Below, one piece after another: positions 16,163-24,764 of a stretch of DNA of 64,000 nucleotides. This DNA comes from Schlegelella_A sp036263655 (lineage in GTDB: Bacteria; Pseudomonadota; Gammaproteobacteria; Burkholderiales; Burkholderiaceae_C), in the NCBI GenBank assembly GCA_036263655.1, contig DATAGP010000019.1, forward strand, positions 62,001-126,000. Direction: 5' to 3'. Under the pieces are notes generated by a model. That model saw only the letters and a list, made by a program, of their open reading frames with translations. It had not been told where the DNA came from and did not search any database. Both the position numbers and the translations under genes were made by a program. Numbering within the stretch: the first letter of the stretch is position 1; every line of letters begins with the position of its first letter.

Positions 16163-17779
16163 CGACAGCTCGGACGACGTCACCGACCAGTGCGTGGTGA
16201 CATCGCCGTGCTTGTCGACGCTTTCGAGGTTCACGCCGAAGCCCCACAGCCGGGCCACGTGCTTCAGCACCTCCTGCGCGCCGTCGTGCAGCGGCCGGTT
16301 GTTGTGCCGGGTGTGGCGCAGGGTCAGGGAGCGGTCGCCGCGCAGGTTCACGCTCCAGACCTGGATGTCGGGCTCGCGCGAGCCGAGGTCGTACTGGCGG
16401 GACAGCGCCTCGCGAACCTCGCGGTAGCCGGCGGTGTCGTGGATCGCCGAGACGCGCAGGTGCGTGTCGTGCTCGTCGTCGACGATGGCGAAGAGGCGCA
16501 GGTCGCGGATCACCTTCGGCGACAGGTACTGGCCGATGAAGCTCTCGTCCTTGAAATTGCGCATCGCGTGGTGCAGCGTGGGCAGCCAGGGCGTCCCGGC
16601 GATTGCCGGGAACCACTCGCGGTCCTCGTCTGTCGGCGACTCGCAGATGCGACGCAGGTCGGTGTACATCGCGAAGCCGAGCGCGTACGGGTTGATGCCC
16701 GAGTAGCCGCGGTGGCCGACGGGCGGCTGGAAGATGACGTTGGTGTGCGACTTCAGCCACTCGATCATCACGCCGTCGGTGAGGTGGCCCTCGTCGTACA
16801 GGGTGTTCAGCAGCTGGTGATGCCAGAACGTGGCCCAGCCTTCGTTCATGACCTGCGTCTGCCGCTGCGGGTAGAAGTACTGGGCGATCTTGCGGACGAT
16901 GCGGACCACCTCGCGCTGCCACGGCTCGAGCAGCGGCGCGTTCTTCTCGATGAAATAGAGGAGGTTCTCCTGCGGCTCGGTGGGGAAGCGCTTCTGCTCG
17001 CCGGCTTCCTCGGCCTTGTCGGGACGCTTCGGCAGCGTCCGCCAGATGTCGTTGACCTGCGCCTGCGCGTACTCGAGCCGCTCGGTGCGCCGCTGCAGTT
17101 CCTCCGTGAACGAGATCTTGCTCGGCCGGTGGTAGCGGTCGACGCCGTAGTTCTGCAGGGCGTGGCAGCTGTCGAGGATGTCCTCGACCGCCTGCATGCC
17201 GTGCTTCTCCTCGCATTCGGCGATGTAGCTGCGCGCGTAGACGAGGTAGTCGATGATCGAGGAGGCGTCGGTCCACAGCCGGAACAGGTAGTTGCCCTTG
17301 AAGAAGCTGTTGTGGCCGTAGGCGGCGTGGGCGATCACGAGCGCCTGCATCGCCGTCGTGTTCTCCTCCATCAGGTAGCTGATGCAGGGGTCCGAATTGA
17401 TGACGATCTCGTAGGCCAGGCCCATCTGCCCGCGCCGGTAGCTGCGCTCGTTGGCGATGAACTCCTTGCCGTAGCTCCAGTGCCGGTAATTGACAGGCAT
17501 GCCGACGGACGCATACGCGTCCATCATCTGCTCGGCGGTGATGACCTCGAGCTGGTTCGGGTAGGTGTCGAGCGCGAATCGCGCCGCCGCGGCCCGGATC
17601 TTCTCGTGGTACTGCTCGATGAGATCGAAGCTCCAGTCACTGGGGTCCGGCAAGGGCTGTTCGGCGCGCGGGCCGGCCGCGAGGGGCGCCGCCGGCAGCG
17701 AGCGCTCGGGCCTGAGCTTGCGGCGCGACGGCGAAGCCGGCGGCAAGGCCCCGGTGTCGCGGATCGGCGGCAGGTTCAT
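16154..17779 (-). CDS. spoVR: SpoVR family protein (YcgB)
   Basis: This 541-residue cytoplasmic protein of unknown biochemical activity shows the SpoVR signatures YPNQLEVITAEQMMDAYAS, MPVNYRHWSYGK, INSDPCISYLMEENT, HAAYGHNSFFKGN and MNEGWATFWHHQ. The E/H-rich motifs HAAYGHN and NEGWATFWHH suggest a metal site. Family members affect spore cortex in Bacillus and are stress-linked in proteobacteria. An N-terminal extension of about 40 residues is Pro/Arg-rich. Its ATG overlaps the yeaH stop by 4 nt. The order prkA-yeaH-spoVR is a widely conserved trio. Confidence 0.95.
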   Translation of the reverse strand: MNLPPIRDTGALPPASPSRRKLRPERSLPAAPLAAGPRAEQPLPDPSDWSFDLIEQYHEKIRAAAARFALDTYPNQLEVITAEQMMDAYASVGMPVNYRHWSYGKEFIANERSYRRGQMGLAYEIVINSDPCISYLMEENTTAMQALVIAHAAYGHNSFFKGNYLFRLWTDASSIIDYLVYARSYIAECEEKHGMQAVEDILDSCHALQNYGVDRYHRPSKISFTEELQRRTERLEYAQAQVNDIWRTLPKRPDKAEEAGEQKRFPTEPQENLLYFIEKNAPLLEPWQREVVRIVRKIAQYFYPQRQTQVMNEGWATFWHHQLLNTLYDEGHLTDGVMIEWLKSHTNVIFQPPVGHRGYSGINPYALGFAMYTDLRRICESPTDEDREWFPAIAGTPWLPTLHHAMRNFKDESFIGQYLSPKVIRDLRLFAIVDDEHDTHLRVSAIHDTAGYREVREALSRQYDLGSREPDIQVWSVNLRGDRSLTLRHTRHNNRPLHDGAQEVLKHVARLWGFGVNLESVDKHGDVTTHWSVTSSELSLL

Positions 17780-19056
17780 GCGGGGGCTCCCTGGGTCTTG
17801 AACAGGTCGCGGAAGACCGGGTAGATCTGCGAGGCCTGCGTCACCTTGCGCATCGCGAAGTGGCGCTGCGTCTCCTGCAGACGGGCGTACTCCTCCCAGA
17901 GGTTCTGTTCCTCGTCGGCGACCTGCACGTAGGCGAAGTAGCGACACTTCGGCAGCAGGCTGTCGGTCAGCAGCTCGCGGCAGCGGCCGGAGTCGTGATG
18001 CCAATTGTCGCCGTCGCTCGCCTGCGCGGCGTAGATGTTCCAGTCGCTCGGCGAGTAGCGGGCGTTGATGATCTCGTCCATCAGGACCAGCGCGCTCGAC
18101 ACCACCGTGCCGCCGGTTTCGCGGGCCCGGAAGAAGTTCTCCTCGTCGACCTCCTGGGCCTGCGTGTGGTGGCGGATGAAGACGATGTCGATCTTGTCGT
18201 AGTGGCGGGTCAGGAACAGGTAGAGCAGGATGAAGAAGCGCTTGGAGAGGTCCTTGCGGCCCTCGTCCATGGAGCCGGACACATCCATCAGGCAGAACAT
18301 CACGGCCTTGGCCATCGGCACCGGCACGCGCACCCGGTTGCGGTAGCGCAGGTCGATCGGGTCGAGATAGGGGATGCGGCCGAGCCGCGCCCGCAAGGTC
18401 GCGATCTGCGCCAGGAGCTCGGAGCGGGCCAGGATCTCGGCCGCCTCGGTCGGCACCTCGGGCAGATCGGCCAAGCGTGCTTCCAGCTCCGCCAGCTCGC
18501 TGCGCGCCCCGGCGCCGATCGCGACGCGGCGCCCGATGGCGCCCCGCATCGAGCGGATGACGCTCAGGTTGCTCGGGGTGCCGGCGTTGGAGAAGCCGGC
18601 CCGCTGGCTCTTCATCTCCGGAACCTCGGTCAGCTGCGTGCGCGTCATGCGCGGCAGGGCGAGGTCGTCGAAGAAGATCTGCATGAACTCTTCCTTGGTC
18701 AGGTGAAAGACGAAGTCGTCTTCCCCTTCCCCGGAATCTCCCGCCTGCCCCGAGCCGCTGCCGCGCCCGGAGCCGCCTTGCGGCCGCTCGATCTGGTCGC
18801 CGCGGACGTACTCCTGGTTGCCCGGATGGACGATCTCGCGCGCACCGCCGGAGCCGTGGCTGAAGACCGGCTCGCGGATGTCGCGCTTGGGCAGGTGAAT
18901 GTCCTCGCCGCGCTCGATGTCGCGGATGCCGCGCTTGTCGATGGCCTTCTTGACCGCCTCGCGCACCTGCGCCTGGTAGCGGCGCAGGAAGCGCTCGCGG
19001 TTGCCGATCGACTTGTTCTTGCCGGCGAGTCGGCGATCGATGATCTGCTGGAGCAT
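17776..19056 (-). CDS. yeaH: YeaH/YhbH family protein (DUF444) with VWA-like domain
   Basis: This 426-residue protein matches E. coli YeaH in length. The N-terminus (IIDRRLAGKNKSIGNRERF) is conserved, and a Gly/Ser-rich linker (GGSGRGSGSGQAGDSGEGE) lies near 100-120. A C-terminal von Willebrand A-like fold carries the MIDAS motif DVSGSMDEGRKD near 255 and ends in typical helices. Its molecular role is unknown, but it acts with the kinase YeaG/PrkA in nitrogen-starvation and stationary-phase survival in E. coli. It starts 20 nt after prkA and overlaps spoVR. Confidence 0.95.
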   Translation of the reverse strand: MLQQIIDRRLAGKNKSIGNRERFLRRYQAQVREAVKKAIDKRGIRDIERGEDIHLPKRDIREPVFSHGSGGAREIVHPGNQEYVRGDQIERPQGGSGRGSGSGQAGDSGEGEDDFVFHLTKEEFMQIFFDDLALPRMTRTQLTEVPEMKSQRAGFSNAGTPSNLSVIRSMRGAIGRRVAIGAGARSELAELEARLADLPEVPTEAAEILARSELLAQIATLRARLGRIPYLDPIDLRYRNRVRVPVPMAKAVMFCLMDVSGSMDEGRKDLSKRFFILLYLFLTRHYDKIDIVFIRHHTQAQEVDEENFFRARETGGTVVSSALVLMDEIINARYSPSDWNIYAAQASDGDNWHHDSGRCRELLTDSLLPKCRYFAYVQVADEEQNLWEEYARLQETQRHFAMRKVTQASQIYPVFRDLFKTQGAPA

Positions 19057-19076
19057 GCGCGTCCCGTGCAGCTGGC

Positions 19077-20999
19077 TCAGCTGCTCTTTCTCACCCGCAG
19101 GTACCACTCGCAGAGCAGGCGGACCTGCTTGGCGGTGTAGCCCTTCTGGACCATGCGGTTGACGAAGTTCTCGTGCTTCTGGGCCTCGTCTGCGCTTGCC
19201 TTGGCGTTGAAGCTGATGACCGGCAGCAGCTCCTCGGTGTTCGAGAACATCTTCTTCTCGATCACCGTGCGCAGCTTCTCGTAGCTGGTCCACAGCGGGT
19301 TCTTGCCGTTGTTGTTGGCGCGCGCCCGCAGCACGAAGTTGACGATCTCGTTGCGGAAGTCCTTCGGGTTCGAGATGCCCGCGGGCTTTTCGATCTTCTC
19401 GAGCTCGGCGTTCAGCTGGGCCCGGTCGAACACCTCGCCGGTGTCGGTGTCGCGGTACTCCTGGTCCTGGATCCAGTAGTCGGCGTAGGTCACGTAGCGG
19501 TCGAAGATGTTCTGCCCGTACTCGCTGTAGCTCTCGAGGTAGGCGGTCTGGATCTCCTTGCCGATGAACTCGGCGTAGCGCGCCGACAGGTGCTCCTTGA
19601 TGAAGCCCAGGTACTTCTGCTCGGTCTCGGCCGGGAACTGCTCGCGCTCGATCTGCTGCTCGAGCACGTACATCAGGTGCACGGGGTTCGCGGCGACCTC
19701 GGCCGGATCGAAGTTGAACACCTTCGACAGGATCTTGAAGGCGAAGCGCGTCGAGATGCCGCTCATGCCCTCGTCGACGCCGGCGTAGTCGCGGTACTCC
19801 TGGTAGCTCTTGGCGCGCGGGTCGGTGTCCTTCAGGTTCTCGCCGTCGTAGATCAGCATCTTCGAGTAGAGCGACGAGTTCTCCGGCTCCTTCAGGCGGG
19901 TGAGCATGGCGAACTGGCTCATCATCTTGAGCGTGCCCGGGGCGCACTTGGCCTCGGCGAGCGACGAGTTGCGCAGCAGCTTCTCGTAGATCTTGATCTC
20001 CTCGCTGACGCGCAGGCAGTACGGGATCTTGACGATGTAGATACGGTCGAGGAAGGCCTCGTTGTTCTTGTTGTTGCGAAAGCTCTTCCACTCGCTCTCG
20101 TTGCTGTGGGCGAGGACGATGCCGTCGAAGGGGATCGCGCCGAAGCCTTCCGTGCCCTTGAAGTTGCCTTCCTGCGTGGCGGTGAGCAGCGGGTGCAGCA
20201 CCTTGATCGGCGCCTTGAACATCTCGACGAACTCGAGCAGGCCCTGGTTGGCCAGGCACAGGCCGCCGGAGAAGCTGTAGGCGTCGGGGTCGTCCTGCGA
20301 GTAGGTCTCGAGCTTCCTGATGTCGACCTTGCCCACCAGCGCCGAGATGTCCTGGTTGTTCTCGTCGCCGGGCTCGGTCTTGGTGACGCCGATCTGCTTC
20401 AGGGCGCTCGGATGCCGCTTGACGATCTTGAACTTGCGAATGTCGCCGCCGTACTCATCGAGCCGCTTTACCGCCCACGGGCTGAGGATGCGGTTCAGGT
20501 AGCGCTGCGGGATGCCGTATTCCTTCTCCAGCAACGGCCCGTCCTCGGCCGGGTCGAACAGGCCGAGCGGCGATTCGTTCACCGGCGAGCCCTTGATCGC
20601 GTAGAACGGCACGTGCTCCATGAGCTGCTTCAGCCGCTCGGCGATCGAGCTCTTGCCGCCGCCGACCGGTCCCAGCAGGTAGAGGATCTGCTTCTTCTCC
20701 TCGAGCCCCTGGGCGGCGTGGCGGAAGTAGCTCACCACCTGCTCGATGGCGTCCTCCATGCCGTAGAACTCGGCGAAGGCGGGGTAGATCTTGATGACCT
20801 TGTTGGCGAACAGGCGCGACATGCGCGTGTCGTTGCGCGTGTCGACCATGATCGGCTCGCCGATGGCCTTGAGCATGCGCTCCGCTGCCGTGGCGTAGGC
20901 GAGCGGATTGCGCTTGCACTCCGCCAGGTACTCTTCGATTGACAGCTCTTCTTCGCGGCTGCGTTCGAAACGGGCGGCGAAGTTGCTGATGACATCCAT
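19077..20999 (-). CDS. prkA: PrkA/YeaG serine protein kinase (AAA+-type)
   Basis: This 640-residue protein matches the standard PrkA length. The N-terminal AAA domain carries the Walker A motif GPVGGGKSS near 110, and further on GFGAIPFDGIVLAHSNESEW. The C-terminal half resembles a kinase/helical domain. PrkA is reported as a serine kinase in Bacillus and as a starvation factor (YeaG) in E. coli; some family members also behave as AAA proteases. It heads the prkA-yeaH-spoVR operon. A sigma-54-type promoter lies about 200 nt upstream and a hairpin lies in the presumed 5' UTR. Confidence 0.96.
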   Translation of the reverse strand: MDVISNFAARFERSREEELSIEEYLAECKRNPLAYATAAERMLKAIGEPIMVDTRNDTRMSRLFANKVIKIYPAFAEFYGMEDAIEQVVSYFRHAAQGLEEKKQILYLLGPVGGGKSSIAERLKQLMEHVPFYAIKGSPVNESPLGLFDPAEDGPLLEKEYGIPQRYLNRILSPWAVKRLDEYGGDIRKFKIVKRHPSALKQIGVTKTEPGDENNQDISALVGKVDIRKLETYSQDDPDAYSFSGGLCLANQGLLEFVEMFKAPIKVLHPLLTATQEGNFKGTEGFGAIPFDGIVLAHSNESEWKSFRNNKNNEAFLDRIYIVKIPYCLRVSEEIKIYEKLLRNSSLAEAKCAPGTLKMMSQFAMLTRLKEPENSSLYSKMLIYDGENLKDTDPRAKSYQEYRDYAGVDEGMSGISTRFAFKILSKVFNFDPAEVAANPVHLMYVLEQQIEREQFPAETEQKYLGFIKEHLSARYAEFIGKEIQTAYLESYSEYGQNIFDRYVTYADYWIQDQEYRDTDTGEVFDRAQLNAELEKIEKPAGISNPKDFRNEIVNFVLRARANNNGKNPLWTSYEKLRTVIEKKMFSNTEELLPVISFNAKASADEAQKHENFVNRMVQKGYTAKQVRLLCEWYLRVRKSS

Positions 21000-21060
21000 G
21001 CTGTGCTCCTGTGCAACGAGGAGGCGCCGGGGCCTTGGGGCCTCCGCGTCCGGGGAAGTT

Positions 21061-21087
21061 CTGATGGAGCCCGGCAGGCGCCATCAG
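21061..21087 (-). other. Hairpin in the prkA 5' untranslated region
   Basis: CTGATGG pairs with CCATCAG (7 bp) and the inner GCC pairs with GGC (3 bp), separated by one A/G internal mismatch and closed by a 5-nt loop. It lies about 60 nt upstream of the prkA start, inside the transcript predicted from the sigma-54 element. Its role is unknown; mRNA stability or translation control are possibilities. Confidence 0.5.
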
Positions 21088-21195
21088 AGCTTTCCTTCAA
21101 CAGCAGTCGATGCTCAAGCTTCGGTCATCGTGCCACAGGCGATACGCGGAGAAGACCCGTGTTCGAGGGACTCCTCTGTCTGCTGTGATCGATTT

Positions 21196-21212
21196 AGCAA
21201 GCAACGTGCCGA
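21196..21212 (-). promoter_or_regulatory. Sigma-54-type promoter for prkA-yeaH-spoVR
   Basis: Read on the minus strand the element is TCGGCACGTTGCTTGCT. It matches the -24/-12 consensus (YTGGCACGrnnnTTGCW) at the essential GG (21210-21209) and GC (21198-21197), separated by the required 10 nt. Only two consensus positions differ. Transcription would start near 21185, giving a leader of about 185 nt before prkA. E. coli yeaG is reported to be NtrC-linked under nitrogen starvation, so the assignment is biologically coherent. No activator site was identified. Confidence 0.65.
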
Positions 21213-21286
21213 ATTTGTCCGGCGTTGACGCGACGCGCGAAAGACATGCAGCGATCGTGTGAAGTTCCTTTGCCCGGAACATCGTC

Positions 21287-22210
21287 TCAGGCGGCTTCGT
21301 GGCCCAGCCGGGCCAGCAGTCCATTCAGCTCTTCCACGGAACCGAAGGCTATCGCGATCTCGCCGGCTTCGCCACGAGCAGTGTGTCTTTTGACGCGAAT
21401 CTCGACCGCGGCCGCGAGCTGATCCGACAGCTGTTGCTCGATCCTGACGAGATCCCTGCCCTTCTCGCGCCTGGTGTGGAGCAGCGGCGCTTGCCGACCC
21501 GGCTCCGTCTGACGCGCGGCCACGAGCTTTTCCGCCTCTCGAACGCTGAGCTTTCTGGCGACGATCTCGTTGGCGCACTGGATCTGCTCGGCAGCCGTGA
21601 GCGAGAGCAGCGCCCGCGCATGGCCCATGTCGAGATCGCCGGCGAGCAGCAGCTGCTGCACGGGATCGCTGAGGTTCAGGAGACGCAGCAGATTGCTCGC
21701 AGCGCTGCGCGAGCGGCCGACGGCGCGCGCCGCGGCTTCGTGAGTCATGCCGAACTCGTCGGTCAGCCGGCTCAGGCCGCGGGCTTCCTCGAGCGGGTTC
21801 AGGTCCTCGCGCTGGATGTTCTCGATGAGCGCCATCGCCGCCGCCGCCTCGTCGGAGACGTCGCGAACGAGCACCGGCACCGACTCCAGGCCGGCCAGGC
21901 GCGCGGCCCGTACGCGTCGCTCGCCGGCGATGATCTCGAAGCGCTTCAGCCCGGCGGCGTCGACGCCATGCACCGGTCGGACCAGCACCGGCTGCATGAC
22001 GCCCTGCGCCTTGATGCTCTCGGCGAGCTCGTAGAGGGCGCCCTCGTCCATGCGCGTGCGCGGCTGGTAGCGGCCCGCCTGCAGGCGGTCGACGGCCAGC
22101 GTGTGCGGCTCGCCGTCCGAGACGTTCGCGGCCGGAGGACCCTCGACCACGCGCGGGCCCAGCAATGCTTCGAGCCCGAGTCCGAGGCCCTTCGGTTTCT
22201 TCGTCGCCAT
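21287..22210 (-). CDS. parB: ParB/Spo0J chromosome-partitioning protein
   Basis: This 307-residue CTP-dependent DNA clamp loads at parS and helps segregate the origin region. It begins with MATKKPKGLGLGLEALLG, the ParA-stimulating N-terminus. The CTPase motif GERRVRAARLAG lies near residue 93 and ENIQREDLNPLEEA follows. An HTH region (TDEFGMTHEAAARAVGRSRSAASNLLRLL) recognises parS, and a C-terminal dimerisation domain ends the protein. Two parS-like sites lie 4-5 kb away in mnmG. It is separated from parA by a GNAT gene and by argC in the opposite orientation. Confidence 0.97.
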   Translation of the reverse strand: MATKKPKGLGLGLEALLGPRVVEGPPAANVSDGEPHTLAVDRLQAGRYQPRTRMDEGALYELAESIKAQGVMQPVLVRPVHGVDAAGLKRFEIIAGERRVRAARLAGLESVPVLVRDVSDEAAAAMALIENIQREDLNPLEEARGLSRLTDEFGMTHEAAARAVGRSRSAASNLLRLLNLSDPVQQLLLAGDLDMGHARALLSLTAAEQIQCANEIVARKLSVREAEKLVAARQTEPGRQAPLLHTRREKGRDLVRIEQQLSDQLAAAVEIRVKRHTARGEAGEIAIAFGSVEELNGLLARLGHEAA

Positions 22211-22261
22211 CGGCGGATTGTCCTACTCTGCCGTATGCTGGCGGCTTACCGAGGCACCGCC

Positions 22262-23197
22262 ATGAGCATCCGCGTCTTCGTCGACGGACAGGAAGGAACG
22301 ACCGGCCTTCGCATCCACGAGTACCTTGCCAAGCGCCAGGACATCGAGGTCCTGCGCGCCGCGCCCGAGCTGCGCAAGGACACCGCCGAGCGCGCGCGCC
22401 TGCTCAACGCTGCCGACGTCGCCTTTCTCTGCCTGCCCGATGCGGCGGCGCGCGAGGCGGCCGCGCTCGTCACCAACCCGTCGACCTGCCTCATCGACGC
22501 GAGCACGGCGCACCGCACCGCCAGCGACTGGGTCTTCGGCCTGCCCGAGCTGGCGTCCGACCAGCGGGCGAGGCTGCGCGCCTCGAAGCGGATCGCCAAT
22601 CCGGGCTGCCATTCGACCGGTTTCATCCTGCTCGTCCGGCCCCTGGTCGATGCGGGTCTCGTCTCTTCGGCGGCACTGCTGAGCGCCACCTCGATCACCG
22701 GCTATTCCGGCGGCGGCAAGAAGATGATCGAGCAGTACGAAGCCGGCGGTGATGCGCGGCTGCAGTCGCCGCGGCCCTACGGACTCACGCTGTCGCACAA
22801 GCATCTGCCCGAGATGGCGGTGCACAGCCGGCTGGAGAACCGGCCCGTGTTCATGCCCATCGTCGGCAACTTCCTGAAGGGTCTGTCGGTCACCGTGCCC
22901 CTGCACCTGTCGGAGCTGAAGCGGGGCGTCGGCGGCGCGCAGCTGCATGCCGCCCTGGCCGAGCGCTATGCCGGCGAGCCCTTCGTGCGCGTCATGCCCT
23001 TGTCGGAAGCGCCGGCCGGCGGCTACTTCGACGTCCAGGCCTGCAACGACACCAATCGGGCCGAGATCTTCGTGTTCGCGAGCGAGACCCAGGCCCTGCT
23101 GATGGCCCGGCTCGACAACCTGGGCAAGGGTGCAAGCGGCGCTGCCGTTCAGTCGATGAACATCCACCTGGGCGTGGACGAAACGACGGGCCTGTAG
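22262..23197 (+). CDS. argC: N-acetyl-gamma-glutamyl-phosphate reductase, type 2 (short form)
   Basis: This 311-residue enzyme reduces N-acetylglutamyl phosphate to the semialdehyde with NADPH in arginine synthesis. The length and start MSIRVFVDGQEGTTGLRIHE place it in the short type-2 ArgC class. The active-site cysteine motif is IANPGCHSTGF near 118; STAHRT and GYSGGGKKMIEQYE are also present. It is divergent from parB with 51 bp between them; a possible -10 (TACTCT, 22224-22229) lies in that gap. It converges with the GNAT gene. Its insertion between parA and parB is unusual. Confidence 0.95.
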   Translation: MSIRVFVDGQEGTTGLRIHEYLAKRQDIEVLRAAPELRKDTAERARLLNAADVAFLCLPDAAAREAAALVTNPSTCLIDASTAHRTASDWVFGLPELASDQRARLRASKRIANPGCHSTGFILLVRPLVDAGLVSSAALLSATSITGYSGGGKKMIEQYEAGGDARLQSPRPYGLTLSHKHLPEMAVHSRLENRPVFMPIVGNFLKGLSVTVPLHLSELKRGVGGAQLHAALAERYAGEPFVRVMPLSEAPAGGYFDVQACNDTNRAEIFVFASETQALLMARLDNLGKGASGAAVQSMNIHLGVDETTGL

Positions 23198-23218
23198 CGA
23201 CCGTCGCCCGGTCGCCCC

Positions 23219-23995
23219 TCAGCGGCCCGGCGTTCGGTAGTGATACCCGTAGGCATCGACGAAGCCGAGTCGCCGATACAGCCGTCTCGCCGCGGCGTTG
23301 CCGGCGTCCACCTGGAGGTAGGCGGCCTGGGCGCGTGACTCCCGTGCCAGCGCGAGCAAGGCGCTGCACACGGCCGCCCCCAGGCCTCGCCGCCGCTGGT
23401 CTTCGCGGCTGAAGACGTCGTAGAGGCCGGCGACGTCGCCCTCGACGGCCACCTGCCCGCCAGCGACGGCGCTGCCGCTTGCGTCGTAGGCCAGCAGCGC
23501 CTGGTAGGGCACCGGTGATGCGGCCAGGCGCTCGGCATGGGCGACCTGCTCGACGGGCGTCGAACCGCGAGCCGCACCGATCCATGCAGCGAACGCAGCG
23601 CCGCCGGCCGGAACGATGCGCAGGCCCCTGGGCGGCACTGGGGTGATCGACGCCAGGCTCGCGATCATCACCAGGCTGTCGTCGATGCGCTCCCAGCCGC
23701 GCTCCGCCAGCGCCGCGTCGAGACCGGCCGGCTCGGAAAACGGCGTGATGCGGACGTACGGCCGCAGCCCGGCGGCCTCGTAGACCGGAAGGCATCGGGC
23801 GAGCTTCTCGTCCACGGGCAGGAGACCGGCCGCGACCGCCTGGATGCAGCGGGCGCGCTTGGCCTTGCCCGGCGAGAAGCGAACCAGCCAGCCGTCGATC
23901 CAGCGCTGCTCGGGCGGCGCGCTGGCGTTGATACCGGCGTCCTCGATCCTCGCCAGCAGCGCCGGCCCCACATCGGGCCGCGGCTCAGGCGACAC
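23219..23995 (-). CDS. GNAT family N-acetyltransferase
   Basis: This 258-residue protein ends in a clear GNAT domain with the acetyl-CoA loop REDQRRRGLGAAVCSALLALA near 190-210 and AAYLQVDAGNAAARRLYRRLGF after it. The N-terminal half (WIDGWLVRFSPGKAKRARCI) resembles a second, degenerate GNAT-like module seen in some two-domain acetyltransferases. Its substrate is unknown. It starts with GTG at 23995 and overlaps the parA stop by 11 nt, so it is probably translated from the mnmG-rsmG-parA transcript. Confidence 0.88.
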   Translation of the reverse strand: MSPEPRPDVGPALLARIEDAGINASAPPEQRWIDGWLVRFSPGKAKRARCIQAVAAGLLPVDEKLARCLPVYEAAGLRPYVRITPFSEPAGLDAALAERGWERIDDSLVMIASLASITPVPPRGLRIVPAGGAAFAAWIGAARGSTPVEQVAHAERLAASPVPYQALLAYDASGSAVAGGQVAVEGDVAGLYDVFSREDQRRRGLGAAVCSALLALARESRAQAAYLQVDAGNAAARRLYRRLGFVDAYGYHYRTPGR

Positions 23996-24764
23996 GCAGC
24001 GTCCCGACTCGCGCCGCCATCTCGCGGGCGAACTCCACGAAGGCGAGTGCTCCTTTGGAGCTGGGGTCGAACACCAGCCCGGGCATGCCGTAGCTCGGCG
24101 CCTCGGCCAGGCGGACGTTGCGCGGAATCACGGTGTCGAACACCTTGTCCCCGAAGTGCGACTTCAGCTGCTCGCTGACCTGACCCTGCAAGGTGATGCG
24201 GGCGTCGAACATGACGCGCAGGATGCCGATCACCTGCAGCTGCGGGTTGAGGTTGGCGTGCACCTGCTTGATGGTGTTGACCAGATCGGACAGGCCCTCC
24301 AGCGCGAAGTACTCGCACTGCATCGGCACGATCACCCCGTGCGCACACGACAGCCCGTTGAGCGTGAGCAGGCTCAGGCTCGGCGGGCAGTCGATGAGCA
24401 CGAAGTCGTAGTCGTCGACCACCGCTTCCAGGGCGCCGCGCAGGCGGCGGTCGCGCCGTTCGAGGCCGACGAGCTCGATCTCCGCGCCGGCGAGCTCGCG
24501 GTTGGCGCCGACCACGTCGTAGCCGCCTTTCGGACTGGGCCGCCGCGTCTCGGCGACGCTGGCGTTGCCGAGCAGCACGTCGTAGACGCTGAGGTCCAGG
24601 CTGCGCTTGTCCACGCCCGAACCCATGGTGGCGTTGCCCTGCGGATCGAGGTCCACGACCAGGACGCGACGGCCGATCCTGGCGAGCCCGGCGGCCAGGT
24701 TGACCGTCGTCGTCGTCTTGCCGACGCCGCCCTTCTGGTTGGCGATGCAGAAGATCTGCATCAT
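23985..24764 (-). CDS. parA: ParA/Soj chromosome-partitioning ATPase
   Basis: This 259-residue deviant-Walker ATPase drives segregation of ParB-parS complexes by cycling on the nucleoid. It begins MMQIFCIANQKGGVGKTTTTV, with the deviant Walker A KGGVGKTT near residues 11-18. DLDPQGNATMGSG and VLIDCPPSLSLLTLN follow. The ATG at 24764 overlaps the rsmG stop by 4 nt (ATGA). A GAAGGA ribosome binding site lies about 10 nt upstream. The mnmG-rsmG-parA order is the standard origin-proximal arrangement, suggesting closeness to oriC. Confidence 0.97.
   Translation of the reverse strand: MMQIFCIANQKGGVGKTTTTVNLAAGLARIGRRVLVVDLDPQGNATMGSGVDKRSLDLSVYDVLLGNASVAETRRPSPKGGYDVVGANRELAGAEIELVGLERRDRRLRGALEAVVDDYDFVLIDCPPSLSLLTLNGLSCAHGVIVPMQCEYFALEGLSDLVNTIKQVHANLNPQLQVIGILRVMFDARITLQGQVSEQLKSHFGDKVFDTVIPRNVRLAEAPSYGMPGLVFDPSSKGALAFVEFAREMAARVGTLRVA

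Noticed and set aside
21126..21142. A TGGCACG on the minus strand as a second sigma-54 -24 box
   Set aside because: No TTGC follows at the required distance; the base pair at -12 does not match.
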